From: Halanaerobiales bacterium | Lineage (GTDB): Bacteria > Bacillota > Halanaerobiia > Halanaerobiales > DTU029 | DNA length: 51,969 nucleotides | Reading direction: 5' to 3' | Assembly (NCBI GenBank): GCA_022360715.1 | Contig: JAKSCG010000122.1 | Span: forward strand, 1 to 51,969 | Shown: piece by piece, positions 25,376-34,452 of the stretch | How positions within the stretch are numbered: the first letter of the stretch is position 1 | Layout of the letters: every line of letters begins with the position of its first letter | Position numbers and translations under genes: made by a program | The notes under the pieces: model-generated | Told to the model about the DNA's origin: nothing | Databases searched by the model: none | Seen by the model: the letters and a program-made list of their open reading frames with translations, nothing else

Positions 25376-25405
25376 TTACTCGCTCCGGTCAAGAATGTGG
25401 CGCAT
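25376..25405 (-). CDS. Leader peptide of the ABC-F gene (MRHILDRSE)
   Basis: A 9-codon reading frame, ATG at 25403-25405 and TAA at 25376-25378, encoding MRHILDRSE. AAGGAGG lies five bases upstream, the best ribosome binding site in the region. It begins about 45 bases after the predicted transcription start and is followed by two terminator-like hairpins before the ABC-F start. Drug-stalled ribosomes on such leaders change folding of the downstream RNA and allow read-through. Function is inferred from layout; the peptide itself is not recognised. Confidence 0.72.
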   Translation of the reverse strand: MRHILDRSE

Positions 25406-25454
25406 TTCATCCTCCTTGAACTTTTTCCCAGGTAATTGTATTTTTAATAATTTA

Positions 25455-25483
25455 AGGATAACAGAAATATTATTAATTGTCAA
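25455..25483 (-). promoter_or_regulatory. Promoter of the ABC-F leader
   Basis: TTGACA (25478-25483), 17-base spacer, TATCCT (25455-25460) on the minus strand. The -35 is consensus and the spacing ideal. Transcription would start near 25448, giving a leader of about 290 bases before the ABC-F ATG. Confidence 0.8.
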
Positions 25484-25495
25484 ATAGTCCACTAA

Positions 25496-25519
25496 AGAGA
25501 TTCCGCAAACGGAATCTCT
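25496..25519. other. Perfect 10-bp hairpin between divergent promoters
   Basis: AGAGATTCCG CAAA CGGAATCTCT. It separates the minus-strand ABC-F promoter from the plus-strand promoter of the RDD gene. There is no T-run on either side, so it is more likely an operator or a relic than a terminator. Confidence 0.5.
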
Positions 25520-25537
25520 GATCGATCCTTCAGGATT

Positions 25538-25566
25538 TTGACTTATCAATGTTCATAATGTAAAAT
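25538..25566 (+). promoter_or_regulatory. Promoter of the RDD gene
   Basis: TTGACT (25538-25543), 17-base spacer, TAAAAT (25561-25566), placing the transcript start about 12 bases before the ATG at 25585, with GGGGATG as the ribosome binding site. Confidence 0.6.
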
Positions 25567-25584
25567 AAAATAGGGGATGTAATA

Positions 25585-26103
25585 ATGATTTTAGCATTAA
25601 AAAGGCTTTTTGCTTATTGGTTGGATTTTGTAATACTTGCAATTTGTCTCACTACACCTCAATGGATTATTTACGTTATAACATCAGGTTTTCCCTTTTC
25701 CAAGTTTAATACTGGAATAGAAATTGGACTATGGGTAATATTTACAATATCTATACCCGTTTGGATTTACTTTATTTTATTTGAGCATTTAAAACAACAA
25801 ACTATTGGAAAAAGGATACTCAAACTGGTTGTAACCAATGAAGAAGGTTGTAACATAAGCATTAAACAAGCATTTATCAGAACATTTATCAGACTATTGC
25901 CTTGGGAGTTAACCCACATAATTATTTTAATTCCAGAGCCCTGGTGGAGTATAAAAGAACCTAAAAATAGTTTTCTTCTTTATATCCCTAATTTTATCAT
26001 GCTTTTATTTATTGTCATTCTTATGTCAAATAAAGGTGTTAAGGGGCTTCATGATTATATAACCAATACCAGAGTTACCATTAACACATCTGAAACACTA
26101 TGA
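25585..26103 (+). CDS. RDD-family membrane protein
   Basis: 172 aa with four hydrophobic segments (about 10-30, 48-66, 107-122, 132-150). The name-giving residues are present: Arg in ALKRLFAYWLDF and the Asp seven residues later, then QTIGKRILKLVV. RDD proteins are small membrane proteins, some linked to ion exchange; most have no known function. The gene is AT-rich compared with the ABC transporter genes beside it and is isolated between divergent and convergent neighbours, which suggests an independent acquisition. Role unknown. Confidence 0.75.
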   Translation: MILALKRLFAYWLDFVILAICLTTPQWIIYVITSGFPFSKFNTGIEIGLWVIFTISIPVWIYFILFEHLKQQTIGKRILKLVVTNEEGCNISIKQAFIRTFIRLLPWELTHIIILIPEPWWSIKEPKNSFLLYIPNFIMLLFIVILMSNKGVKGLHDYITNTRVTINTSETL

Positions 26104-26115
26104 ACAGCCTTACTT

Positions 26116-27090
26116 TCACCGCTGATAACAGGCTACAAAATGTTGCTCCTCAATCTCGTGCAGGTCAGGCATTGCCTGGCTTTGGCAGTGCTGATCCCTC
26201 TCATAACAACGATCATAAAAGCGGCATCTGGGGAGTAGGTCAATTGGTTTACTAACCCCACCGATAATGGCAATACTCTCCCGTTGATAGGAAGGGTCCG
26301 GTATCGGCACGGCGGAGATTAAGGCCTGTGTGTAGGGATGGGCCGGATTTTGAGTTACTTTCTCTATCTCTCCGCTCTCAACAATCTTCCCTAAGTACAT
26401 CACGGCGATCTCCGTACAAAGATAACGGGCTACTGCCAGGTCATGAGTAATATAAAGATAACTTACCCGGGACTCTTCCTGTAGTTTTTTCATTAATTCG
26501 ATCACTTGTGTTCTAATCGAAACATCAAGCATTGAGGTTGGTTCGTCAGCCACTATAAAATCAGGCTTAATCACCATTGCTCTGGCAATCGCTACCCGCT
26601 GGCGCTGCCCCCCGGAAAGTTCGTGGGGATACCTGAAGATAAAACTGGCAGCAGGACTTAATCCCACCTTTTCCATTATTCCTGCCACCAGCTCCTCGCG
26701 CTGATTAAATGCCCCAATTTTATGTATTTTAAGCGGTTCGGCAATAATATCAAAAATAGTCATGCGCGGATTTAAAGACTGATATGGGTCCTGAAAAATC
26801 ATCTGGACCGACTGCCGGAAATCCCTTACCTCGTCATCATCCAGTTCAATTATACTCTTCCCATTAAAAACAATCTCCCCCGCCGTAGGAGCAATTGATT
26901 TAACCAGGAGACGACCTGTTGTTGTTTTACCACACCCGGACTCACCAACCAGACCAAACATTTGACCTCGTTTAATTTTAAAAGAAATACCATCAACAGC
27001 TTGTAGATACTTGAGCTCTCTGCGGAAAAATCCCGATTTTATTGAAAAGTATTTTTCCAAACCATTTACTTCTAATAAAGGTTCATTCAT
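26116..27090 (-). CDS. Oligopeptide-type ABC importer, ATP-binding subunit F (cassette 1)
   Basis: 324 aa from the ATG at 27088-27090, which overlaps the end of the subunit D gene by 8 bases. Walker [10 protein letters not shown], signature [14 protein letters not shown], Walker [12 protein letters not shown]. The C-terminal extension [12 protein letters not shown]...C carries the cysteines that in OppD/OppF-type subunits bind an iron-sulfur cluster. It pairs with subunit D to power import. Last gene of cassette 1; the RDD gene ends only 12 bases away on the other strand, with no clear terminator between. Confidence 0.93.
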   Translation of the reverse strand: MNEPLLEVNGLEKYFSIKSGFFRRELKYLQAVDGISFKIKRGQMFGLVGESGCGKTTTGRLLVKSIAPTAGEIVFNGKSIIELDDDEVRDFRQSVQMIFQDPYQSLNPRMTIFDIIAEPLKIHKIGAFNQREELVAGIMEKVGLSPAASFIFRYPHELSGGQRQRVAIARAMVIKPDFIVADEPTSMLDVSIRTQVIELMKKLQEESRVSYLYITHDLAVARYLCTEIAVMYLGKIVESGEIEKVTQNPAHPYTQALISAVPIPDPSYQRESIAIIGGVSKPIDLLPRCRFYDRCYERDQHCQSQAMPDLHEIEEQHFVACYQR

Positions 27091-28081
27091 GGTCGTTCTC
27101 CTTTCCGTTAGCACCGAGGGGATGCCAGCAAAGGGCAAAATGTTGTTGCTCAGTCGGACTCCGATAGAGTGGCGGTCTCACTTGCCGACACTGGGCAGTG
27201 ACATATTGACAGCGGGGATGAAACTTACAGCCGGCAGGCGGGTTCAACAAGTTAGGTGGTTCACCGGGGATAATAGATAATTGATTCTTTGCTCCTTTAA
27301 TACTGGGGAAAGAATTCATTAATCCTGCTGTATACGGGTGAATCGCCTGCTTAAAAAGGGATAATGTTGAACCAAATTCTACTAATTCCCCGGCATACAT
27401 TACCCCCATTACTTTACTAAGCTCAGCAATTACCGCTATATCATGGGAAATATAAATCATCGTCATGCCCAACTCCTCCCTAACCCGGTTAAGCCTCTTG
27501 AGAATCCGGTCCTGTACAATTACATCCAGGGCGGTGGTCGGTTCATCGGCGATAATTAAATCGGGGTCACAGGCCAGAGCCATCGCAATAATTGCCCGCT
27601 GCTTCATTCCCCCGCTATATTGATGGGGATAATGGTCAATTCTTGAACAGTCCAACCCGACCAATTCAAAAAGTCTTTGCACCCGTTCTTTGGCCGCACT
27701 ATAAGTAAATTCCGGGGCATGATTCTGGATCGCTTCAATGATCTGGTCCCCGACCCGGTAGACAGGAGCCAGCGCATTCATCGCTGCTTGAAAGATCATA
27801 CTGATTTTTTTCCAACGGTATTCCCTTAGTTCTTGCTCCGCCAATAATAAAAGGTCTTCTTTATCAAAATAAATATGCCCGCCGGTTATTTCGGCATTAT
27901 CGGGTAACAGCCTGAGGATCGCGTTGGCAAGGGTAGTCTTCCCACAGCCCGATTCCCCAACAAGTCCCAGCGCTAGCCCTTTTTCCAGTTGAAAACTAAC
28001 TCGATTTAAGGCTTTAACATCGCCCTTTTTCGTTTTATAGCGCAAGGACAGATTGTCGATCTCTAAGATAGTCTCGGCCAT
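27083..28081 (-). CDS. Oligopeptide-type ABC importer, ATP-binding subunit D (cassette 1)
   Basis: 332 aa. Walker [10 protein letters not shown], signature YSGGMKQRAIIAMA, Walker B IIADEPTTALD, and the C-terminal GCKFHPRCQYVTAQC cluster motif. GKENDHE at the end is encoded by the bases that overlap the next gene's start, implying coupled translation. Order B-C-D-F is the normal one for peptide/nickel/oligosaccharide importers. Confidence 0.94.
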   Translation of the reverse strand: MAETILEIDNLSLRYKTKKGDVKALNRVSFQLEKGLALGLVGESGCGKTTLANAILRLLPDNAEITGGHIYFDKEDLLLLAEQELREYRWKKISMIFQAAMNALAPVYRVGDQIIEAIQNHAPEFTYSAAKERVQRLFELVGLDCSRIDHYPHQYSGGMKQRAIIAMALACDPDLIIADEPTTALDVIVQDRILKRLNRVREELGMTMIYISHDIAVIAELSKVMGVMYAGELVEFGSTLSLFKQAIHPYTAGLMNSFPSIKGAKNQLSIIPGEPPNLLNPPAGCKFHPRCQYVTAQCRQVRPPLYRSPTEQQHFALCWHPLGANGKENDHE

Positions 28082-28088
28082 TTACTGC

Positions 28089-29114
28089 TCACCTCTTCCT
28101 TAGCTTAGGGTTAACCAGCGTATCCAAGCCGCGGCCCACTAAATAAAATGACCCACAAAAAAGGGTAATCGTTACTCCTGGAATCAAATATAGCCACCAA
28201 GCTTCATAAAAGGAGTAGCCAAAGCTACGGGCAAAATTCATAATTAATCCCCAGCTGATTGGAGCCTGGAGCAAACCCAGAAATGATAAGGTAGCTTCTG
28301 ACATAACTGCACTGGTGACTCCTAACATCAAATAAAAAAAGGAGAGGGGTAAGATATTGGGGATAATATGACGGAAAATTATATGCCAGTGGCTTCCTCC
28401 GGCTATTTTAGCCGCTTCTATATATGGTCTGACCTTAATTGATAGTGCCTGAGACTTTAAAACAATTGTTCTACCACCAAAACCGCCCAGTAACCCCAGG
28501 ACTAATCCTAATTTAAAGAGATCGAGGGTGAGCAATGACGACAAAAAAATTAAAAACGGTAAAAAGGGTAGGGTCAAAACCAGGTCAGCCAGCCTCATAA
28601 AAAAAGCATCAATTTTTCCGCCAAAATAGGCCGAAACAGCCCCGACCAGAGTAGCCAGAAAAACACTCAATAGGGCCGAAAAAACCCCAAAAAGGAACTC
28701 AATGCGGGCACTATACATGATTTGACTTAAAACATCTCTCCCCATCGGGTCAGTACCAAAAGGATGCCGCCAGGACGGAGCAGCCGGATGGCTGAGCGGC
28801 ATCATATCTTTACCGGGCCGCAAATCCAACCCGCGAATCGGGTCATATACATCAGCCAGACTTTTATTGTGGCCCATCATCGCTTCCGGCGGTAACTCTT
28901 GACTGGACCAGTAGGCCATCAAGATCGGATGGCTAATCGCCAGTAGTATAAAAAAACCAATGATCCAGAGCCCGACCAAGCCAATCTTTTTTTCTGTAAA
29001 TATCTGCCAGTTATTCTTCCAGGCCTGCTGCAACAAATTAAGCCGAATCCGCCAGAGCGATTCACTTATGATCTTTGCGTCGGACCCAGATGGAATAGAA
29101 TTTTTTACCAACAT
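28089..29114 (-). CDS. Oligopeptide-type ABC importer, permease subunit C (cassette 1)
   Basis: 341 aa: first membrane helix about 46-66, external loop to about 130, then five more helices. The cytoplasmic coupling loop is AAKIAGGSHWHIIFRHIIPNILP, the EAA motif of binding-protein-dependent permeases. HPFGTDPMGRDVLSQIMY before helix 2 is typical of DppC/OppC. Forms the pore with subunit B. ATG with AAGGGGTGAT. Confidence 0.93.
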   Translation of the reverse strand: MLVKNSIPSGSDAKIISESLWRIRLNLLQQAWKNNWQIFTEKKIGLVGLWIIGFFILLAISHPILMAYWSSQELPPEAMMGHNKSLADVYDPIRGLDLRPGKDMMPLSHPAAPSWRHPFGTDPMGRDVLSQIMYSARIEFLFGVFSALLSVFLATLVGAVSAYFGGKIDAFFMRLADLVLTLPFLPFLIFLSSLLTLDLFKLGLVLGLLGGFGGRTIVLKSQALSIKVRPYIEAAKIAGGSHWHIIFRHIIPNILPLSFFYLMLGVTSAVMSEATLSFLGLLQAPISWGLIMNFARSFGYSFYEAWWLYLIPGVTITLFCGSFYLVGRGLDTLVNPKLRKR

Positions 29115-29134
29115 ATGATCACCCCTTACTTCTA

Positions 29135-30304
29135 TTAAATCGTCTCAATTGATATTCTGGGATCCAGGACGGCATAAAGTATGTCAACTACCAGATGGGC
29201 AATTAAAACAAAAACCCCGGTAAAGGCAAAAGCCCCGATCGCCAGGGGTACATCCTGCATTAAGGCGGCATCGAGCAGAGTTCTACCCAGACCTGGCCAG
29301 GAAAAAAGAGATTCGGTAATAACTCCGCCGGATAAGACAAAACCTAAACTGAGGGTTAAACTGGTTACAACAGGCAAAAGAGCTGTCCTGGCCGCATATT
29401 TATCCCGGATCAGTTTCGGGGGTAACCCCTTGGCCCGGGCCGCCATTACATAATCCTCCTGAATTGTTTCCATCATTGAATCCCGGGTCAGCAACATCGT
29501 CCCTCCAAAGCTGATTAAAGCCAGGGTAAAAATCGGCAGGATCATATGATAGATAATATCCCAGGCATACTTTCCGTAGCCGGAAAAGCCCCAGACCAGC
29601 ACGGCAATAATCACTACCATCAAGGGAGATATATAGATAATTCTTTTTTTTGTCTTACCGGACAGTTCGGGTTTTTTAGCAATTAGCCAGGCGATCATCC
29701 AAAGTATGAGAAAGATAAAACCGGTTAAGATCATATAAGCAAAAATTAGATTAACCGTTAAGCCTTCCGGGGCATTTAACCAGAGCAGGGGATTAGTAAA
29801 TCCGTTGATCGGAAACCATCCCAGCAGAAAACCAAATAGCCAGATATTAACGATTGCTAAGAGCGGATAATACATCGTCCAGAAGGTGATCCCTACTGCT
29901 GTAGTAGAGGTATCAATCAATGAACCCCGTTTCCAGGCAATAATCTTCCCCAGTATAAAACCGAGATAAAATGAAATTACTCTGCTGCTCAAAAAAAGAA
30001 CCAGAGTCCGGGGAATTCGATCCTTTAATATATCCCAAACCGGAGTAGGATACTGACTATAAGAAATACCCAGTTGACCGGTAAAGACATTTTTGAGATA
30101 CCTAAAATACTGAACATACCAGGGGTCATCCAGGCCAAACTGCGCCCTGATTTTAGCGATTATCTCCGGAGTCATTTTAGGATTACCTAAGAATTTATCG
30201 ACTACGCTGCCTGGGGTTACCTGAAATAACAAATAGGTTAGACTGACAAAAAGAAAAAGGATCAAGAAAATATGAAGGGTTCTTTTCAATAAAAAAGCAC
30301 CCAT
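29135..30304 (-). CDS. Oligopeptide-type ABC importer, permease subunit B (cassette 1)
   Basis: 389 aa, about 60-80 residues longer than DppB/OppB. The N-terminal helix and PGSVVDKFLGNPKMTPEII loop are normal, and the EAA-type loop is MAARAKGLPPKLIRDKYAART. The extra length is an inserted hydrophobic pair around 188-250 (AYMILTGFIFLILWMIAWLI, then a basic KKPELSGKTKKR turn and a second helix). This insertion may alter the pore or couple to the unusual binding protein. The gene is 90 bases after the binding-protein gene, behind a 15-bp hairpin. Confidence 0.9.
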   Translation of the reverse strand: MGAFLLKRTLHIFLILFLFVSLTYLLFQVTPGSVVDKFLGNPKMTPEIIAKIRAQFGLDDPWYVQYFRYLKNVFTGQLGISYSQYPTPVWDILKDRIPRTLVLFLSSRVISFYLGFILGKIIAWKRGSLIDTSTTAVGITFWTMYYPLLAIVNIWLFGFLLGWFPINGFTNPLLWLNAPEGLTVNLIFAYMILTGFIFLILWMIAWLIAKKPELSGKTKKRIIYISPLMVVIIAVLVWGFSGYGKYAWDIIYHMILPIFTLALISFGGTMLLTRDSMMETIQEDYVMAARAKGLPPKLIRDKYAARTALLPVVTSLTLSLGFVLSGGVITESLFSWPGLGRTLLDAALMQDVPLAIGAFAFTGVFVLIAHLVVDILYAVLDPRISIETI

Positions 30305-30350
30305 TATTTCACCCCATTTCAGAAAGAAAAATTGTTATTGCAGAAAACTA

Positions 30351-30383
30351 ACGGACATAACGGGAAAATCCCGTTATGTCCGT
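30351..30383 (-). other. Intercistronic 15-bp perfect hairpin (cassette 1)
   Basis: ACGGACATAACGGGA (30351-30365), loop AAA, and its exact complement (30369-30383). It lies between the binding-protein gene and the permease genes. No long T-run follows on the minus strand, so it more likely protects the upstream mRNA and lowers downstream expression than fully terminates. Confidence 0.75.
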
Positions 30384-30393
30384 TTGAATTGAC

Positions 30394-32214
30394 CTAATTA
30401 ATAATTTGAACACTCCTGGGCACACCATAGAAGCCCTGAATACCATCAAGGACCTCTTTAGCCGGGAATTCAATGACATCTTTCCGGTAAGCATCATAAA
30501 TCGGGGTGCTGAACAGAACAATATACGGCAGGGTAATTGCCAGTCTTTCCTGGGCTTCAAAAGCCAGTTCCCGAGCAGTTTCTATCTCCGTTGCCTTCAT
30601 AAAACTTTTGATAATTGTATCAAATACCGGGTCTTTAAAGTCATTTCTATTATGTCCCCCATCTGAGGCAAAGAAGGCATCTAAATGATCGGGATAGCTT
30701 CCACCCAGACCCCAGCCGAGAATATAGGCGTCATAATCCTTGCTTTGATTAACTTTCTCCAGAATAACATTAAACTGAGTAGGTCTGGCAATAACGGGAA
30801 AACCTATATCCTGCAACCATAGTTGAATCCATAATCCCCAGGTCGCCCGCATCGGGTCATAACCGGCAGGTGGTGTTAGAATTTCAAAAGTCTGCATCTT
30901 TTCACCATTAGGCAATACAATACCGGAACCGGGGTTATATGTATCGTTTTCCAGGTCGACTGCTGGTTTTACCTCCCAGGTAAATCCGGCTCCCGCTAAT
31001 AATTTAACCGCTTCATCTACTCTCTGGGCTCTGGTCAAGCCTTCACCCCAGATCTTAACCTCGGGGTTATACCAGTAGGAATTACCCGGAGGAACGGCAG
31101 TAGCAAGGGGAACACCGGCTCCCTGTAGAACCTGGTTCATCACATAATCCCGGTCAATCAAGGTAGCAACAGCTTGATTAAATTCCATTATATTAAAGGG
31201 GTACCGAGCACGATTGAAACACATATACCTGAATCCATTTGACGGGTTAGTCACTACTTCAATCCCGGCAGTACCTTCCAGTTCTCGCCGGAAGCCCTTG
31301 GTTAAACCTTGAGCACTCAATAGATAGTCAATATCGCCTTTCTTCAGGGCCATAATCATCGCTTCCTGATTGGAGTAAAGGCGGTAGATTGCACTATCAA
31401 CAAATGGCCCCTCGGCAATTTCGTACTTTAACTCACTCCCCGCTTCTCCATAAGCAGACCAGTTAAGATCCAGACCCTCTATCTCATGTCGACCGTTCTC
31501 ATAAATCCTGGTAACATCACCTGTTCGGAAATCTTTAACAGCAACAGTCTGGAAAAAGGCCCCCTTTTCCCACTTGCCAAAATCCAAACCATTGATGGTT
31601 ACAAGGTCCTTTACATCATGGGAATAAAGATACTGTGTAGGGTTATCCTGCTTAACGGCTTCCTCCACCACCCCTTCCCAATTTGCTTTGGGCATAATGG
31701 TAGCTTGCAAAATACCGAAGTTCCATTCGGCCAGACCTGGTTCATCTTTCAGGTAGTATTTTACCTGATAGTCATCAACCTTTTCCACTTTAACCAGCAC
31801 ATCCGGATGTTTATCCGACCAGTTACCCAGCAGATCAAAATCGATCATCGTTTGATAGGTAAAAACAACATCATCAGCAGTAAATTCGTTACCATCACTC
31901 CAGAAAATCCCCTTTCTGAGGGGGACAATACTGGTATAATATTCTCCCTCTTGGACAAACTCACCCGGATCTCCCTGGGCCAGCCTGGGAACAAAATTAT
32001 AAGAAGGATAACATATTCCATAGATACTATCATATAAATCATTGAGAACTACATAGTTGTACATCGATGACTCCCCAGGACCCAGGGCAGACCACATATT
32101 AAGGGTTGTTGGGTCTTCACCAATACCAACTTTAAAAATTTTTTCTGCGCCGGCTAAGCTAGTCATCCCAAAAACTAAGATAACAGCTAAAATGACGATG
32201 AAAAACTTTCTCAT
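30394..32214 (-). CDS. Family 5 extracellular solute-binding protein (cassette 1)
   Basis: 606 aa with a cleavable signal peptide (about 1-23, SLAGA) and no lipobox, so it is probably periplasmic, in line with a diderm cell. The fold marks of family 5 are present: GEDPTTLNMWSA near the start, RKGIFWSDGNEFTADDVVFTYQ, and MCFNRARYPFNIMEFNQAVATLI in the second half. It catches the ligand and hands it to the B/C pore. Family members bind peptides, nickel or oligosaccharides; in anaerobic thermophiles and halophiles many bind sugars. No sequence feature decides here. ATG with GAGGAGG. Confidence 0.92.
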   Translation of the reverse strand: MRKFFIVILAVILVFGMTSLAGAEKIFKVGIGEDPTTLNMWSALGPGESSMYNYVVLNDLYDSIYGICYPSYNFVPRLAQGDPGEFVQEGEYYTSIVPLRKGIFWSDGNEFTADDVVFTYQTMIDFDLLGNWSDKHPDVLVKVEKVDDYQVKYYLKDEPGLAEWNFGILQATIMPKANWEGVVEEAVKQDNPTQYLYSHDVKDLVTINGLDFGKWEKGAFFQTVAVKDFRTGDVTRIYENGRHEIEGLDLNWSAYGEAGSELKYEIAEGPFVDSAIYRLYSNQEAMIMALKKGDIDYLLSAQGLTKGFRRELEGTAGIEVVTNPSNGFRYMCFNRARYPFNIMEFNQAVATLIDRDYVMNQVLQGAGVPLATAVPPGNSYWYNPEVKIWGEGLTRAQRVDEAVKLLAGAGFTWEVKPAVDLENDTYNPGSGIVLPNGEKMQTFEILTPPAGYDPMRATWGLWIQLWLQDIGFPVIARPTQFNVILEKVNQSKDYDAYILGWGLGGSYPDHLDAFFASDGGHNRNDFKDPVFDTIIKSFMKATEIETARELAFEAQERLAITLPYIVLFSTPIYDAYRKDVIEFPAKEVLDGIQGFYGVPRSVQIIN

Positions 32215-32385
32215 TTGTAAAGCCTCCTCATTTTACTTTTTCCTTTAAAAAATCTCGACCAAAGCTGAATTTCATCCCCCCTTTCTCCTATTTCTTTATT
32301 TACCCCAAGGATTTGTTTTGCCCAATGGCCGACTAATGCTTTTTCTTATATATGTTTATTTACTTTAAACTAATAATATGCATTG

Positions 32386-32413
32386 ATTCTACTATTTTTC
32401 TAAATAGTAGAAT
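32386..32413. promoter_or_regulatory. 12-bp perfect inverted repeat upstream of cassette 1
   Basis: ATTCTACTATTT (32386-32397) and AAATAGTAGAAT (32402-32413) with a 4-base centre. It lies about 170-200 bases upstream of the binding-protein ATG in an AT-rich stretch. It could be an operator for the cassette 1 promoter, which itself is not clearly visible. Confidence 0.5.
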
Positions 32414-32448
32414 TTTTCTGAATATTAATTCGCCTGACATGTCTCCTC

Positions 32449-32474
32449 AAAAAAAGCACCCGTGTGGGTGCTTT
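32449..32474 (-). terminator. Terminator of cassette 2
   Basis: AAAGCACCC (32453-32461) GTGT GGGTGCTTT (32466-32474), followed on the minus strand by seven T residues. It lies 4 bases past the subunit F stop and separates the two importer operons. Confidence 0.92.
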
Positions 32475-32477
32475 GAA

Positions 32478-33482
32478 TTACACTATCTCTTGATAACGCC
32501 GACAGGCCACTAAATGCCCCGGCTCTGCTTCTTCCAGTCCCGGCTCCTCCAGCTCCCAGCACTCCGGTTTAGCAAAAATACAACGGGGATGGAAGCGGCA
32601 ACCAGCCGGTATATTGGCGGCCGAAGGGATCTCTCCTTTAATCGGTACCTCTTTGATCAGATTAACTTTACCGGTCACCGGTTCACAGACCGCTGCAATC
32701 AGAGCCCGGGAATAGGGATGGAGGGTATTATCAACAATCTGATCGGCACTCCCCATCTCCACAATCTTACCCAGATACATCACGGCAATTCGATCGGTGA
32801 AATAGCGGGCTGTCGAAAGGTCATGGGTAATATATAAATAGGTCAGATTAAGGTCTTGCTGGACCTCTTTCATCATCTGTAAAACCTCAGCCCGGGTAGA
32901 CAGGTCGATCATTGATACCGGCTCATCAGCCACAATAAAAGTCGGAGAAAGAATTAAGGTTCTGGCGGTCGCGACTCGCTGACGCTGTCCCCCACTGAGC
33001 ATATGGGGATAGCGATCCAGAAACTCAATCGGCGGAGTCATTTTGACCTCCTCCAACACCTCGGTAGCCATGCTGATTCTTTCCTCAAGGCCGGCCCCCA
33101 GCTTATGGATAATCAAGGGTTCAAGCAGCACATCCCTGATCTTAAAACGGGGATTCATCGAGGCATAAGGGTCCTGGAAGATCATCTGGATCTCCCGTTT
33201 ATAGCGACTAATTCCTTCCGGGGTTAAATTGGTTACATCTTCCCCCTGAAAAATAATCTGGCCGGCCGTGCTTTCCAGCAGTTTCATTAGCAACTTGCCG
33301 GTAGTGGTTTTTCCACAACCTGATTCACCGATCAACCCGAAGATCTCCCCTTTTTTAATACTAAAAGAGACCCCGTCAACCGCTCGAACCCAGCTTTTTT
33401 CACCTTTGAATAATTGGCTGATCCTCCTTCTTACCGGGAACCATTTCTTAAGATCCTTTACTTCCAGGATAACTTCACTCAT
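32478..33482 (-). CDS. Oligopeptide-type ABC importer, ATP-binding subunit F (cassette 2)
   Basis: 334 aa from the ATG at 33480-33482 (GGAGG seven bases upstream), overlapping the subunit D stop. Walker [10 protein letters not shown], signature [14 protein letters not shown], Walker B IVADEPVSMID, and C-terminal GCRFHPRCIFAKPEC cysteine motif. It resembles its cassette 1 counterpart throughout, showing that the two operons arose from related ancestors. Confidence 0.93.
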   Translation of the reverse strand: MSEVILEVKDLKKWFPVRRRISQLFKGEKSWVRAVDGVSFSIKKGEIFGLIGESGCGKTTTGKLLMKLLESTAGQIIFQGEDVTNLTPEGISRYKREIQMIFQDPYASMNPRFKIRDVLLEPLIIHKLGAGLEERISMATEVLEEVKMTPPIEFLDRYPHMLSGGQRQRVATARTLILSPTFIVADEPVSMIDLSTRAEVLQMMKEVQQDLNLTYLYITHDLSTARYFTDRIAVMYLGKIVEMGSADQIVDNTLHPYSRALIAAVCEPVTGKVNLIKEVPIKGEIPSAANIPAGCRFHPRCIFAKPECWELEEPGLEEAEPGHLVACRRYQEIV

Positions 33483-34446
33483 CAAAACACCTCCAGCAAG
33501 CTATTTTATGTTCAGCTTCGATCTCCTTTAAAGGAGGCTCTTCAACAGAACACCTCTCCATTACCACCGGACAGCGCAGATGAAATCTGCATCCGGCAGG
33601 CGGATGAAGGAGATTAGGCGGAGTTCCTGGAATAAAATCTAATTTTGCTACTTTCTCACGCAAACGAGGGGTAGCCCCCAGCAGACCCCGGGTATAGGGA
33701 TGGATTTGTCCCTCCTGGCCGTAGATCTGTTGATTAGTCCCAATCTCAGCGATCTTTCCGGCATACATCACCAGGATACGGTCAGCAACCTCAGCCTCTG
33801 TAGCCAGGTCATGGGTAATAAAGATAAAAGAAAGCCCTAATTGCTCTTTTAGTTCCTTCAGGAGATTAATAATCTGGGCCTGGACCACTACATCCAGGGC
33901 CGTCGTCGGTTCATCACAGATTACCACCTCCGGTTCCAGAAAAAGGGCGGTGGCAATCACAATCCGTTGTTTCATCCCCCCGGATAATTCATGGGGGTAG
34001 CGTCGTAATACATCATCGGAAAGACCGACATAAGCAATATATTTCCTGATCCGCTCTCCGGCGGCAGCTTCATCCATCTCCCTGTGTTCTTGCAGTGTCT
34101 CCAACATCTGTTTTTCAATTGTGTAAACAGGGGTCAGACAGTTCATTGCCCCCTGAAAAACCATCGAGATCTTTTCCCATCTAATCTGCTGCCGGATCTG
34201 TTTTTCATTTAATTGTAAGATATCACTGCCGGCTAAGACGATCTCCCCGCCCACAATCCGCCCGGGGGGAGAGGGCATATTTAACAGGGCCGTACCTAAG
34301 GTCGTTTTCCCACAACCGGACTCGCCGACAACACCGAGGGTCTCCCCTTTATTGAGGTGGAAAGAGATATCATCTACCCCACGGACCGGGCCTCTTGCTG
34401 TATAATAATAAAGCTTTAAATTATTCACCTCTAATATTCTACCCAT
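33475..34446 (-). CDS. Oligopeptide-type ABC importer, ATP-binding subunit D (cassette 2)
   Basis: 323 aa. Walker [10 protein letters not shown], signature LSGGMKQRIVIATA, Walker B VICDEPTTALD, and GCRFHLRCPVVMERC near the end. ATG with GAGGTAG. Six bases after the permease C stop and overlapping the subunit F gene by 8 bases. Confidence 0.94.
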   Translation of the reverse strand: MGRILEVNNLKLYYYTARGPVRGVDDISFHLNKGETLGVVGESGCGKTTLGTALLNMPSPPGRIVGGEIVLAGSDILQLNEKQIRQQIRWEKISMVFQGAMNCLTPVYTIEKQMLETLQEHREMDEAAAGERIRKYIAYVGLSDDVLRRYPHELSGGMKQRIVIATALFLEPEVVICDEPTTALDVVVQAQIINLLKELKEQLGLSFIFITHDLATEAEVADRILVMYAGKIAEIGTNQQIYGQEGQIHPYTRGLLGATPRLREKVAKLDFIPGTPPNLLHPPAGCRFHLRCPVVMERCSVEEPPLKEIEAEHKIACWRCFDE

Positions 34447-34452
34447 AGTTAT

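Noticed and set aside
31486-32037. 183-codon plus-strand open frame inside the cassette 1 binding-protein gene
   Set aside because: Antisense shadow of a well-supported gene, without ribosome binding site or known motif.
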